From: Euwallacea fornicatus
Taxonomy: Eukaryota; Arthropoda; Insecta; Coleoptera; Curculionidae
Reading direction: 5' to 3'
DNA length: 64,000 nt
Assembly: GCF_040115645.1 (NCBI RefSeq)
Contig: NW_027096008.1
Span: forward strand, 1,302,001-1,366,000
The position numbers and the translations under genes were made by a program. This document shows, in pieces, positions 14,311-29,500 of this stretch (positions are counted from its first letter, which is position 1; each line of letters starts with the position of its first letter). Under the pieces are notes generated by a model. The model did no database searches, was not told where the DNA came from, and saw only the letters and a program-made list of their open reading frames with translations.

Positions 14311-16699
14311 AACTTTTGTGACTTTTCAAACTTTGAAGCTCGATAGCTTCGGCAAATGAGGACCAAATTTGTTAAACAGAGTGTAAAATTAATCAGCTCG
14401 ACGAGATTTTGAATATGTCACAACACATCATGATTGCATCTTGTTGAATTTCCAAGAAAAATAGTACTTTATGTGCTCAAACACACAACTTTTGTGACTT
14501 TTCAAACTTTGAAGCTCGATAGCTTCGGCAAATGAGGACCAAATTTGTTAAACAAAGTGTCAAATTAATCAGCTCGACGAGATCTTTAAAATGACACAAC
14601 AATTCATGATTGCATCTTGTTGAATTTCCAAGAAAAATAGTACTTTATGTGCTCAAACACACAAGTTTTGTGACTTTTCCAAATTTGAAGCTCGATAACT
14701 TTGGCAAATGTGGACCAAATTTGTTAACCAAAGTGTCAAATTAATCAGCTCGACGAGATTTTGAATATGTCACAACACATCATGATTGCATCTTGTTGAA
14801 TTTCCAAGAAAAATAGTACTTTATGTGCTCAAACACACAACTTTTGTGACTTTTCAAACTTTGAAGCTCGATAACTTCGGCAAATGTGGAACAAATTTCT
14901 TAAACAAAGTGTCAAATTAATCAGCTCGACGAGATCTTTAAAATGACACAACAATTCATGATTGCATCTTGTTGAATTTCCAAGAAAAATAGTACTTTAT
15001 GTGCTCAAACACACAACTTTTGTGACTTTTCCAATTTTGAAGCTCGATAACTTCGGCAAATGTGGACCAAATTTGTTAACCAAAGTGTCAAATTCATCAG
15101 CTCGACGAGATCTTTAAAATGACACAACAATTCATGATTGCATCTTGTTGAATTTCCAAGAAAAATAGTACTTTATGTGCTCAAACACACAACTTTTGTG
15201 ACTTTTCCAATTTTGAAGCTCGATAACTTCGGCAAATGAGGACCAAATTTGTTAAACAAAGTGTCAAATTAATCAGCTCGACGAGATTTTGAATATGTCA
15301 CAACACATCATGATTGTATCTTGTTGAATTTCCAAGAAAAATAGTACTTTATGTGCTCAAACACACAAGTTTTGTGACTTTTCCAAATTTGAAGCTCGAT
15401 AACTTTGGCAAATGTGGACCAAATTTGTTAAACAAAGTGTCAAATTAATCAGCTCGACGAGATTTTGAATATGTCACAACACATCATGATTGTATCTTGT
15501 TGAATTTCCAAGAAAAATAGTACTTTATGTGCTCAAACACACAACTTTTGTGACTTTTCAAACTTTGAAGCTCGATAGCTTTGGCAAATGTGGACCAAAT
15601 TTGTTAACCAAAGTGTCAAATTAATCAGCTCGACGAGATCTTTAAAATGACACAACAATTCATGATTGCATCTTGTTGAATTTCCAAGAAAAATAGTACT
15701 TTATGTGCTCAAACACACAACTTTTGTGACTTTTCCAATTTTGAAGCTCGATAACTTCGGCAAATGAGGACCAAATTTGTTAAACAAAGTGTCAAATTAA
15801 TCAGCTCGACGAGATTTTGAATATGTCACAACACATCATGATTGTATCTTGTTGAATTTCCAAGAAAAATAGTACTTTATGTGCTCAAACACACAACTTT
15901 TGTGACTTTTCCAATTTTGAAGCTCGATAACTTCGGCAAATGTGGACCAAATTTGTTAACCAAAGTGTCAAATTCATCAGCTCGACGAGATCTTTAAAAT
16001 GACACAACAATTCATGATTGCATCTTGTTGAATTTCCAAGAAAAATAGTACTTTATGTGCTCAAACACACAACTTTTGTGACTTTTCCAACTTTGAAGCT
16101 CGATAGCTTCGGCAAATGAGGACCAAATTTGTTAAACAGAGTGTAAAATTAATCAGCTCGACGAGATTTTGAATATGTCACAACACATGATGATTGCATC
16201 TTGTTGAATTTCTAAGAAAAATAGTACTTTATGTGCTCAAACACACAACTTTTGTGACTTTTCCAACTTTGAAGCTCGATAGCTTCGGCAAATGAGGACC
16301 AAATTTGTTAACCAAAGTGTCAAATTAATCAGCTCGACGAGATTTTGAATATGTCACAACACATGATGATTGCATCTTGTTGAATTTCCAAGAAAAATAG
16401 TACTTTATGTGCTCAAACACACATATTTTGTGACTTTTCAAACTTTGAAGCTCGATAGCTTCGGCAAATGAGGACCAAATTTGTTAAACAAAGTGTCAAA
16501 TTAATCAGCTCGACGAGATTTTGAATATGTCACAACACATCATGATTGCATCTTGTTGAATTTCCAAGAAAAATAGTACTTTATGTGCTCAAACACACAA
16601 CTTTTGTGACTTTTCAAACTTTGAAGCTCGATAGCTTCGGCAAATGAGGACCAAATTTGTTAAACAGAGTGTAAAATTAATCAGCTCGACGAGATTTTG

Positions 16700-18710
16700 A
16701 ATATGTCACAACACATCATGATTGTATCTTGTTGAATTTCCAAGAAAAATAGTACTTTATGTGCTCAAACACACAACTTTTGTGACTTTTCCAATTTTGA
16801 AGCTCGATAACATTGGCAAATGTGGACCAAATTTGTTAAACAAAGTGTCAAATTAATCAGCTCGACGAGATCTTTAAAATGACACAACACACCATGATTA
16901 CATCTTGTTGAACTTCCAAGAAAAATAGTACTTTATGTCCTCAAACACACAACTTTTGTGACTTTTCAAACTTTGAAGCTCGATAACTTCGGCAAATGTG
17001 GAACAAATTTCTTAAACAAAGTGTCAAATTAATCAGCTCGACGAGATCTTTAAAATGACACAACAATTCATGATTGCATCTTGCTGAATTTCCAAGAAAA
17101 CTAGTACTTTATGTGCTCAAACACACAACTTTTGTGACTTTTCCAATTTTGAAGCTCGATAACATTGGCAAATGTGGACCAAATTTGTTAAACAAAGTGT
17201 CAAATTAATCAGCTCGACGAGATCTTTAAAATGACACAACACACCATGATTACATCTTGTTGAACTTCCAAGAAAAATAGTACTTTATGTCCTCAAACAC
17301 ACAACTTTTGTGACTTTTCAAACTTTGAAGCTCGATAGCTTCGGCAAATGAAGACCAAATTTGTTAAACAAAGTGTCAAATTAATCAGCTCGACGAGATT
17401 TTGAAGATGTCACAACACATCATGATTGCATCTTGTTGAATTTCCAAGAAAAATAGTACTTTATGTGCTCAAACACACAACTTTTGTGACTTTTCCAAAT
17501 TTGAAGCTCGATAAATTTGGCAAATGTGGACCAAATTTGTTAACCAAAGTGTCAAATTCATCAGCTCGACGAGATCTTTAAAATGACACAACAATTCATG
17601 ATTGCATCTTGTTGAATTTCCAAGAAAAATAGTACTTTATGTGCTCAAACACACAACTTTTGTGACTTTTCAAACTTTGAAGCTCGATAACTTCGGCAAA
17701 TGTGGAACAAATTTCTTAAACAAAGTGTCAAATTAATCAGCTCGACGAGATCTTTAACATGACACAACAATTCATGATTGCATCTTGTTGAATTTCCAAG
17801 AAAAATAGTACTTTATGTGCTCAAACACACAAGTTTTGTGACTTTTCCAAATTTGAAGCTCGATAACTTTGGCAAATGTGGACCAAATTTGTTAAACAAA
17901 GTGTCAAATTAATCAGCTCGACGAGATTTTGAATATGTCACAACACATCATGATTGTATCTTGTTGAATTTCCAAGAAAAATAGTACTTTATGTGCTCAA
18001 ACACACAACTTTTGTGACTTTTCAAACTTTGAAGCTCGATAGCTTTGGCAAATGTGGACCAAATTTGTTAACCAAAGTGTCAAATTAATCAGCTCGACGA
18101 GATCTTTAAAATGACACAACAATTCATGATTGCATCTTGTTGAATTTCCAAGAAAAATAGTACTTTATGTGCTCAAACACACAACTTTTGTGACTTTTCC
18201 AATTTTGAAGCTCGATAACTTCGGCAAATGAGGACCAAATTTGTTAAACAAAGTGTCAAATTAATCAGCTCGACGAGATTTTGAATATGTCACAACACAT
18301 CATGATTGCATCTTGTTGAATTTCCAAGAAAAATAGTACTTTATGTGCTCAAACACACAACTTTTGTGACTTTTCAAACTTTGAAGCTCGATAGCTTCGG
18401 CAAATGAGGACCAAATTTGTTAAACAGAGTGTAAAATTAATCAGCTCGACGAGATTTTGAATATGTCACAACACATCATGATTGCATCTTGTTGAATTTC
18501 CAAGAAAAATAGTACTTTATGTGCTCAAACACACAACTTTTGTGACTTTTCAAACTTTGAAGCTCGATAGCTTCGGCAAATGAGGACCAAATTTGTTAAA
18601 CAGAGTGTAAAATTAATCAGCTCGACGAGATTTTGAAGATGTCACAACACATCATGATTACATCTTGTTGAACTTCTAAGAAAAATAGTACTTTATGTGC
18701 TCAAACACAC
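16700..18710 (+). repeat. Higher-order block, copy 3 of 3
   Basis: ATTGTATC at 16721, CTAGTAC at 17101 and the GAACTTCTAAG monomer at 18657 repeat the series of copies 1 and 2. AAAACTAGTAC occurs only three times in the window, once in each block. Agreement with copy 2 continues past this block to about 19385 and then stops at a CACACAAG subtype monomer. Confidence 0.8.
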
Positions 18711-20559
18711 AACTTTTGTGACTTTTCAAACTTTGAAGCTCGATAGCTTCGGCAAATGAGGACCAAATTTGTTAAACAGAGTGTAAAATTAATCAGCTCG
18801 ACGAGATTTTGAATATGTCACAACACATCATGATTGCATCTTGTTGAATTTCCAAGAAAAATAGTACTTTATGTGCTCAAACACACAACTTTTGTGACTT
18901 TTCAAACTTTGAAGCTCGATAGCTTCGGCAAATGAGGACCAAATTTGTTAAACAAAGTGTCAAATTAATCAGCTCGACGAGATCTTTAAAATGACACAAC
19001 AATTCATGATTGCATCTTGTTGAATTTCCAAGAAAAATAGTACTTTATGTGCTCAAACACACAAGTTTTGTGACTTTTCCAAATTTGAAGCTCGATAACT
19101 TTGGCAAATGTGGACCAAATTTGTTAACCAAAGTGTCAAATTAATCAGCTCGACGAGATTTTGAATATGTCACAACACATCATGATTGCATCTTGTTGAA
19201 TTTCCAAGAAAAATAGTACTTTATGTGCTCAAACACACAACTTTTGTGACTTTTCAAACTTTGAAGCTCGATAACTTCGGCAAATGTGGAACAAATTTCT
19301 TAAACAAAGTGTCAAATTAATCAGCTCGACGAGATCTTTAAAATGACACAACAATTCATGATTGCATCTTGTTGAATTTCCAAGAAAAATAGTACTTTAT
19401 GTGCTCAAACACACAAGTTTTGTGACTTTTCCAAATTTGAAGCTCGATAACTTTGGCAAATGTGGACCAAATTTGTTAACCAAAGTGTCAAATTAATCAG
19501 CTCGACGAGATCTTTAAAATGACACAACAATTCATGATTGCATCTTGTTGAATTTCCAAGAAAAATAGTACTTTATGTGCTCAAACACACAACTTTTGTG
19601 ACTTTTCCAACTTTGAAGCTCGATAGCTTCGGCAAATGAGGACCAAATTTGTTAAACAGAGTGTAAAATTAATCAGCTCGACGAGATTTTGAATATGTCA
19701 CAACACATGATGATTGCATCTTGTTGAATTTCCAAGAAAAATAGTACTTTATGTGCTCAAACACACATATTTTGTGACTTTTCAAACTTTGAAGCTCGAT
19801 AACTTTGGCAAATGTGGACCAAATTTGTTAACCAAAGTGTCAAATTAATCAGCTCGACGAGATTTTGAATATGTCACAACACATGATGATTGCATCTTGT
19901 TGAATTTCCAAGAAAAATAGTACTTTATGTGCTCAAACACACATATTTTGTGACTTTTCAAACTTTGAAGCTCGATAGCTTCGGCAAATGAGGACCAAAT
20001 TTGTTAAACAAAGTGTCAAATTAATCAGCTCGACGAGATTTTGAATATGTCACAACACATGATGATTGCATCTTGTTGAATTTCCAAGAAAAATAGTACT
20101 TTATGTGCTCAAACACACATATTTTGTGACTTTTCAAACTTTGAAGCTCGATAGCTTCGGCAAATGAGGACCAAATTTGTTAAACAAAGTGTCAAATTAA
20201 TCAGCTCGACGAGATTTTGAATAAGTCACAACACATCATGATTGAAATTGTTGAATTTCCAAGAAAAATAGTACTTTATGTGCTCAAACACACAACTTTT
20301 GTGACTTTTCAAACTTTGAAGCTCGATAGCTTCGGCAAATGAGGACCAAATTTGTTAAACAGAGTGTAAAATTAATCAGCTCGACGAGATTTTGAATATG
20401 TCACAACACATCATGATTGCATCTTGTTGAATTTCCAAGAAAAATAGTACTTTATGTGCTCAAACACACAACTTTTGTGACTTTTCAAACTTTGAAGCTC
20501 GATAACTTCGGCAAATGTGGAACAAATTTCTTAAACAAAGTGTCAAATTAATCAGCTCG

Positions 20560-23500
20560 ACGAGATCTTTAAAATGACACAACAATTCATGATTGCATCT
20601 TGTTGAATTTCCAAGAAAAATAGTACTTTATGTGCTCAAACACACAACTTTTGTGACTTTTCCAATTTTGAAGCTCGATAACTTCGGCAAATGTGGACCA
20701 AATTTGTTAACCAAAGTGTCAAATTCATCAGCTCGACGAGATCTTTAAAATGACACAACAATTCATGATTGCATCTTGTTGAATTTCCAAGAAAAATAGT
20801 ACTTTATGTGCTCAAACACACAACTTTTGTGACTTTTCCAATTTTGAAGCTCGATAACTTCGGCAAATGAGGACCAAATTTGTTAAACAAAGTGTCAAAT
20901 TAATCAGCTCGACGAGATTTTGAATATGTCACAACACATCATGATTGTATCTTGTTGAATTTCCAAGAAAAATAGTACTTTATGTGCTCAAACACACAAG
21001 TTTTGTGACTTTTCCAAATTTGAAGCTCGATAACTTTGGCAAATGTGGACCAAATTTGTTAAACAAAGTGTCAAATTAATCAGCTCGACGAGATTTTGAA
21101 TATGTCACAACACATCATGATTGTATCTTGTTGAATTTCCAAGAAAAATAGTACTTTATGTGCTCAAACACACAACTTTTGTGACTTTTCAAACTTTGAA
21201 GCTCGATAGCTTTGGCAAATGTGGACCAAATTTGTTAACCAAAGTGTCAAATTAATCAGCTCGACGAGATCTTTAAAATGACACAACAATTCATGATTGC
21301 ATCTTGTTGAATTTCCAAGAAAAATAGTACTTTATGTGCTCAAACACACAACTTTTGTGACTTTTCCAATTTTGAAGCTCGATAACTTCGGCAAATGAGG
21401 ACCAAATTTGTTAAACAAAGTGTCAAATTAATCAGCTCGACGAGATTTTGAATATGTCACAACACATCATGATTGTATCTTGTTGAATTTCCAAGAAAAA
21501 TAGTACTTTATGTGCTCAAACACACAACTTTTGTGACTTTTCCAATTTTGAAGCTCGATAACTTCGGCAAATGTGGACCAAATTTGTTAACCAAAGTGTC
21601 AAATTCATCAGCTCGACGAGATCTTTAAAATGACACAACAATTCATGATTGCATCTTGTTGAATTTCCAAGAAAAATAGTACTTTATGTGCTCAAACACA
21701 CAACTTTTGTGACTTTTCCAACTTTGAAGCTCGATAGCTTCGGCAAATGAGGACCAAATTTGTTAAACAGAGTGTAAAATTAATCAGCTCGACGAGATTT
21801 TGAATATGTCACAACACATGATGATTGCATCTTGTTGAATTTCTAAGAAAAATAGTACTTTATGTGCTCAAACACACATATTTTGTGACTTTTCAAACTT
21901 TGAAGCTCGATAACTTTGGCAAATGTGGACCAAATTTGTTAACCAAAGTGTCAAATTAATCAGCTCGACGAGATTTTGAATATGTCACAACACATGATGA
22001 TTGCATCTTGTTGAATTTCCAAGAAAAATAGTACTTTATGTGCTCAAACACACATATTTTGTGACTTTTCAAACTTTGAAGCTCGATAGCTTCGGCAAAT
22101 GAGGACCAAATTTGTTAAACAAAGTGTCAAATTAATCAGCTCGACGAGATTTTGAATAAGTCACAACACATCATGATTGCATCTTGTTGAATTTCCAAGA
22201 AAAATAGTACTTTATGTGCTCAAACACACAACTTTTGTGACTTTTCAAACTTTGAAGCTCGATAGCTTCGGCAAATGAGGACCAAATTTGTTAAACAGAG
22301 TGTAAAATTAATCAGCTCGACGAGATTTTGAATATGTCACAACACATCATGATTGCATCTTGTTGAATTTCCAAGAAAAATAGTACTTTATGTGCTCAAA
22401 CACACAACTTTTGTGACTTTTCAAACTTTGAAGCTCGATAACTTCGGCAAATGTGGAACAAATTTCTTAAACAAAGTGTCAAATTAATCAGCTCGACGAG
22501 ATCTTTAAAATGACACAACAATTCATGATTGCATCTTGTTGAATTTCCAAGAAAAATAGTACTTTATGTGCTCAAACACACAACTTTTGTGACTTTTCCA
22601 ATTTTGAAGCTCGATAACTTCGGCAAATGTGGACCAAATTTGTTAACCAAAGTGTCAAATTCATCAGCTCGACGAGATCTTTAAAATGACACAACAATTC
22701 ATGATTGCATCTTGTTGAATTTCCAAGAAAAATAGTACTTTATGTGCTCAAACACACAACTTTTGTGACTTTTCCAACTTTGAAGCTCGATAGCTTCGGC
22801 AAATGAGGACCAAATTTGTTAAACAGAGTGTAAAATTAATCAGCTCGACGAGATTTTGAATATGTCACAACACATGATGATTGCATCTTGTTGAATTTCC
22901 AAGAAAAATAGTACTTTATGTGCTCAAACACACATATTTTGTGACTTTTCAAACTTTGAAGCTCGATAACTTTGGCAAATGTGGACCAAATTTGTTAACC
23001 AAAGTGTCAAATTAATCAGCTCGACGAGATTTTGAATATGTCACAACACATGATGATTGCATCTTGTTGAATTTCCAAGAAAAATAGTACTTTATGTGCT
23101 CAAACACACATATTTTGTGACTTTTCAAACTTTGAAGCTCGATAGCTTCGGCAAATGAGGACCAAATTTGTTAAACAAAGTGTCAAATTAATCAGCTCGA
23201 CGAGACTTTGAATATGTCACAACACATCATGATTGCATCTTGTTGAATTTCCAAGAAAAATAGTACTTTATGTGCTCAAACACACAACTTTTGTGACTTT
23301 TCAAACTTTGAAGCTCGATAGCTTCGGCAAATGAGGACCAAATTTGTTAAACAGAGTGTAAAATTAATCAGCTCGACGAGATTTTGAATATGTCACAACA
23401 CATCATGATTGAAATTGTTGAATTTCCAAGAAAAATAGTACTTTATGTGCTCAAACACACAACTTTTGTGACTTTTCAAACTTTGAAGCTCGATAACTTC

Positions 23501-25405
23501 GGCAAATGTGGAACAAATTTCTTAAACAAAGTGTCAAATTAATCAGCTCGACGAGATCTTTAAAATGACACAACAATTCATGATTGCATCTTGTTGAATT
23601 TCCAAGAAAAATAGTACTTTATGTGCTCAAACACACAAGTTTTGTGACTTTTCCAAATTTGAAGCTCGATAACTTTGGCAAATGTGGACCAAATTTGTTA
23701 AACAAAGTGTCAAATTAATCAGCTCGACGAGATTTTGAATATGTCACAACACATCATGATTGTATCTTGTTGAATTTCCAAGAAAAATAGTACTTTATGT
23801 GCTCAAACACACAACTTTTGTGACTTTTCAAACTTTGAAGCTCGATAGCTTTGGCAAATGTGGACCAAATTTGTTAACCAAAGTGTCAAATTAATCAGCT
23901 CGACGAGATCTTTAAAATGACACAACAATTCATGATTGCATCTTGTTGAATTTCCAAGAAAAATAGTACTTTATGTGCTCAAACACACAACTTTTGTGAC
24001 TTTTCCAATTTTGAAGCTCGATAACTTCGGCAAATGAGGACCAAATTTGTTAAACAAAGTGTCAAATTAATCAGCTCGACGAGATTTTGAATATGTCACA
24101 ACACATCATGATTGTATCTTGTTGAATTTCCAAGAAAAATAGTACTTTATGTGCTCAAACACACAACTTTTGTGACTTTTCCAATTTTGAAGCTCGATAA
24201 CTTCGGCAAATGTGGACCAAATTTGTTAACCAAAGTGTCAAATTCATCAGCTCGACGAGATCTTTAAAATGACACAACAATTCATGATTGCATCTTGTTG
24301 AATTTCCAAGAAAAATAGTACTTTATGTGCTCAAACACACAACTTTTGTGACTTTTCCAACTTTGAAGCTCGATAGCTTCGGCAAATGAGGACCAAATTT
24401 GTTAAACAGAGTGTAAAATTAATCAGCTCGACGAGATTTTGAATATGTCACAACACATGATGATTGCATCTTGTTGAATTTCTAAGAAAAATAGTACTTT
24501 ATGTGCTCAAACACACATATTTTGTGACTTTTCAAACTTTGAAGCTCGATAACTTTGGCAAATGTGGACCAAATTTGTTAACCAAAGTGTCAAATTAATC
24601 AGCTCGACGAGATTTTGAATATGTCACAACACATGATGATTGCATCTTGTTGAATTTCCAAGAAAAATAGTACTTTATGTGCTCAAACACACATATTTTG
24701 TGACTTTTCAAACTTTGAAGCTCGATAGCTTCGGCAAATGAGGACCAAATTTGTTAAACAAAGTGTCAAATTAATCAGCTCGACGAGATTTTGAATAAGT
24801 CACAACACATCATGATTGCATCTTGTTGAATTTCCAAGAAAAATAGTACTTTATGTGCTCAAACACACAACTTTTGTGACTTTTCAAACTTTGAAGCTCG
24901 ATAGCTTCGGCAAATGAGGACCAAATTTGTTAAACAGAGTGTAAAATTAATCAGCTCGACGAGATTTTGAATATGTCACAACACATCATGATTGCATCTT
25001 GTTGAATTTCCAAGAAAAATAGTACTTTATGTGCTCAAACACACAACTTTTGTGACTTTTCAAACTTTGAAGCTCGATAACTTCGGCAAATGTGGAACAA
25101 ATTTCTTAAACAAAGTGTCAAATTAATCAGCTCGACGAGATCTTTAAAATGACACAACAATTCATGATTGCATCTTGTTGAATTTCCAAGAAAAATAGTA
25201 CTTTATGTGCTCAAACACACAACTTTTGTGACTTTTCCAATTTTGAAGCTCGATAACTTCGGCAAATGTGGACCAAATTTGTTAACCAAAGTGTCAAATT
25301 CATCAGCTCGACGAGATCTTTAAAATGACACAACAATTCATGATTGCATCTTGTTGAATTTCCAAGAAAAATAGTACTTTATGTGCTCAAACACACAACT
25401 TTTGT
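20560..25405 (+). repeat. 34-monomer higher-order block, copy 1
   Basis: The whole series of variants recurs 5982 bp downstream, which is 34 periods minus two 1-bp deletions. Supporting markers are GAATAAGTCAC at 22155 and 24794 (copies at 28137 and 30776), the 1-bp-deleted ATTGAAATTG at 23408 (copy at 29390), and the rare CGAGACTTTG at 23201 (copy at 29183). Within the block a 15-monomer sub-repeat of 2639-2640 bp is visible, for example the CACACAAG monomers near 20997 and 23637. Confidence 0.85.
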
Positions 25406-26541
25406 GACTTTTCCAACTTTGAAGCTCGATAGCTTCGGCAAATGAGGACCAAATTTGTTAAACAGAGTGTAAAATTAATCAGCTCGACGAGATTTTGAAT
25501 ATGTCACAACACATCATGATTGTATCTTGTTGAATTTCCAAGAAAAATAGTACTTTATGTGCTCAAACACACAACTTTTGTGACTTTTCCAATTTTGAAG
25601 CTCGATAACTTCGGCAAATGTGGACCAAATTTGTTAACCAAAGTGTCAAATTCATCAGCTCGACGAGATCTTTAAAATGACACAACAATTCATGATTGCA
25701 TCTTGTTGAATTTCCAAGAAAAATAGTACTTTATGTGCTCAAACACACAACTTTTGTGACTTTTCCAATTTTGAAGCTCGATAACTTCGGCAAATGAGGA
25801 CCAAATTTGTTAAACAAAGTGTCAAATTAATCAGCTCGACGAGATTTTGAATATGTCACAACACATCATGATTGAAATTGTTGAATTTCCAAGAAAAATA
25901 GTACTTTATGTGCTCAAACACACAACTTTTGTGACTTTTCAAACTTTGAAGCTCGATAACTTCGGCAAATGTGGAACAAATTTCTTAAACAAAGTGTCAA
26001 ATTAATCAGCTCGACGAGATCTTTAAAATGACACAACAATTCATGATTGTATCTTGTTGAATTTCCAAGAAAAATAGTACTTTATGTGCTCAAACACACA
26101 ACTTTTGTGACTTTTCAAACTTTGAAGCTCGATAACTTCGGCAAATGTGGAACAAATTTCTTAAACAAAGTGTCAAATTAATCAGCTCGACGAGATCTTT
26201 AACATGACACAACAATTCATGATTGCATCTTGTTGAATTTCCAAGAAAAATAGTACTTTATGTGCTCAAACACACAAGTTTTGTGACTTTTCCAAATTTG
26301 AAGCTCGATAACTTTGGCAAATGTGGACCAAATTTGTTAAACAAAGTGTCAAATTAATCAGCTCGACGAGATTTTGAATATGTCACAACACATCATGATT
26401 GTATCTTGTTGAATTTCCAAGAAAAATAGTACTTTATGTGCTCAAACACACAACTTTTGTGACTTTTCCAATTTTGAAGCTCGATAACTTCGGCAAATGT
26501 GGACCAAATTTGTTAACCAAAGTGTCAAATTCATCAGCTCG

Positions 26542-29500
26542 ACGAGATCTTTAAAATGACACAACAATTCATGATTGCATCTTGTTGAATTTCCAAGAAA
26601 AATAGTACTTTATGTGCTCAAACACACAACTTTTGTGACTTTTCCAATTTTGAAGCTCGATAACTTCGGCAAATGTGGACCAAATTTGTTAACCAAAGTG
26701 TCAAATTCATCAGCTCGACGAGATCTTTAAAATGACACAACAATTCATGATTGCATCTTGTTGAATTTCCAAGAAAAATAGTACTTTATGTGCTCAAACA
26801 CACAACTTTTGTGACTTTTCCAATTTTGAAGCTCGATAACTTCGGCAAATGAGGACCAAATTTGTTAAACAAAGTGTCAAATTAATCAGCTCGACGAGAT
26901 TTTGAATATGTCACAACACATCATGATTGTATCTTGTTGAATTTCCAAGAAAAATAGTACTTTATGTGCTCAAACACACAAGTTTTGTGACTTTTCCAAA
27001 TTTGAAGCTCGATAACTTTGGCAAATGTGGACCAAATTTGTTAAACAAAGTGTCAAATTAATCAGCTCGACGAGATTTTGAATATGTCACAACACATCAT
27101 GATTGTATCTTGTTGAATTTCCAAGAAAAATAGTACTTTATGTGCTCAAACACACAACTTTTGTGACTTTTCAAACTTTGAAGCTCGATAGCTTTGGCAA
27201 ATGTGGACCAAATTTGTTAACCAAAGTGTCAAATTAATCAGCTCGACGAGATCTTTAAAATGACACAACAATTCATGATTGCATCTTGTTGAATTTCCAA
27301 GAAAAATAGTACTTTATGTGCTCAAACACACAACTTTTGTGACTTTTCCAATTTTGAAGCTCGATAACTTCGGCAAATGAGGACCAAATTTGTTAAACAA
27401 AGTGTCAAATTAATCAGCTCGACGAGATTTTGAATATGTCACAACACATCATGATTGTATCTTGTTGAATTTCCAAGAAAAATAGTACTTTATGTGCTCA
27501 AACACACAACTTTTGTGACTTTTCCAATTTTGAAGCTCGATAACTTCGGCAAATGTGGACCAAATTTGTTAACCAAAGTGTCAAATTCATCAGCTCGACG
27601 AGATCTTTAAAATGACACAACAATTCATGATTGCATCTTGTTGAATTTCCAAGAAAAATAGTACTTTATGTGCTCAAACACACAACTTTTGTGACTTTTC
27701 CAACTTTGAAGCTCGATAGCTTCGGCAAATGAGGACCAAATTTGTTAAACAGAGTGTAAAATTAATCAGCTCGACGAGATTTTGAATATGTCACAACACA
27801 TGATGATTGCATCTTGTTGAATTTCTAAGAAAAATAGTACTTTATGTGCTCAAACACACATATTTTGTGACTTTTCAAACTTTGAAGCTCGATAACTTTG
27901 GCAAATGTGGACCAAATTTGTTAACCAAAGTGTCAAATTAATCAGCTCGACGAGATTTTGAATATGTCACAACACATGATGATTGCATCTTGTTGAATTT
28001 CCAAGAAAAATAGTACTTTATGTGCTCAAACACACATATTTTGTGACTTTTCAAACTTTGAAGCTCGATAGCTTCGGCAAATGAGGACCAAATTTGTTAA
28101 ACAAAGTGTCAAATTAATCAGCTCGACGAGATTTTGAATAAGTCACAACACATCATGATTGCATCTTGTTGAATTTCCAAGAAAAATAGTACTTTATGTG
28201 CTCAAACACACAACTTTTGTGACTTTTCAAACTTTGAAGCTCGATAGCTTCGGCAAATGAGGACCAAATTTGTTAAACAGAGTGTAAAATTAATCAGCTC
28301 GACGAGATTTTGAATATGTCACAACACATCATGATTGCATCTTGTTGAATTTCCAAGAAAAATAGTACTTTATGTGCTCAAACACACAACTTTTGTGACT
28401 TTTCAAACTTTGAAGCTCGATAACTTCGGCAAATGTGGAACAAATTTCTTAAACAAAGTGTCAAATTAATCAGCTCGACGAGATCTTTAAAATGACACAA
28501 CAATTCATGATTGCATCTTGTTGAATTTCCAAGAAAAATAGTACTTTATGTGCTCAAACACACAACTTTTGTGACTTTTCCAATTTTGAAGCTCGATAAC
28601 TTCGGCAAATGTGGACCAAATTTGTTAACCAAAGTGTCAAATTCATCAGCTCGACGAGATCTTTAAAATGACACAACAATTCATGATTGCATCTTGTTGA
28701 ATTTCCAAGAAAAATAGTACTTTATGTGCTCAAACACACAACTTTTGTGACTTTTCCAACTTTGAAGCTCGATAGCTTCGGCAAATGAGGACCAAATTTG
28801 TTAAACAGAGTGTAAAATTAATCAGCTCGACGAGATTTTGAATATGTCACAACACATGATGATTGCATCTTGTTGAATTTCCAAGAAAAATAGTACTTTA
28901 TGTGCTCAAACACACATATTTTGTGACTTTTCAAACTTTGAAGCTCGATAACTTTGGCAAATGTGGACCAAATTTGTTAACCAAAGTGTCAAATTAATCA
29001 GCTCGACGAGATTTTGAATATGTCACAACACATGATGATTGCATCTTGTTGAATTTCCAAGAAAAATAGTACTTTATGTGCTCAAACACACATATTTTGT
29101 GACTTTTCAAACTTTGAAGCTCGATAGCTTCGGCAAATGAGGACCAAATTTGTTAAACAAAGTGTCAAATTAATCAGCTCGACGAGACTTTGAATATGTC
29201 ACAACACATCATGATTGCATCTTGTTGAATTTCCAAGAAAAATAGTACTTTATGTGCTCAAACACACAACTTTTGTGACTTTTCAAACTTTGAAGCTCGA
29301 TAGCTTCGGCAAATGAGGACCAAATTTGTTAAACAGAGTGTAAAATTAATCAGCTCGACGAGATTTTGAATATGTCACAACACATCATGATTGAAATTGT
29401 TGAATTTCCAAGAAAAATAGTACTTTATGTGCTCAAACACACAACTTTTGTGACTTTTCAAACTTTGAAGCTCGATAACTTCGGCAAATGTGGAACAAAT

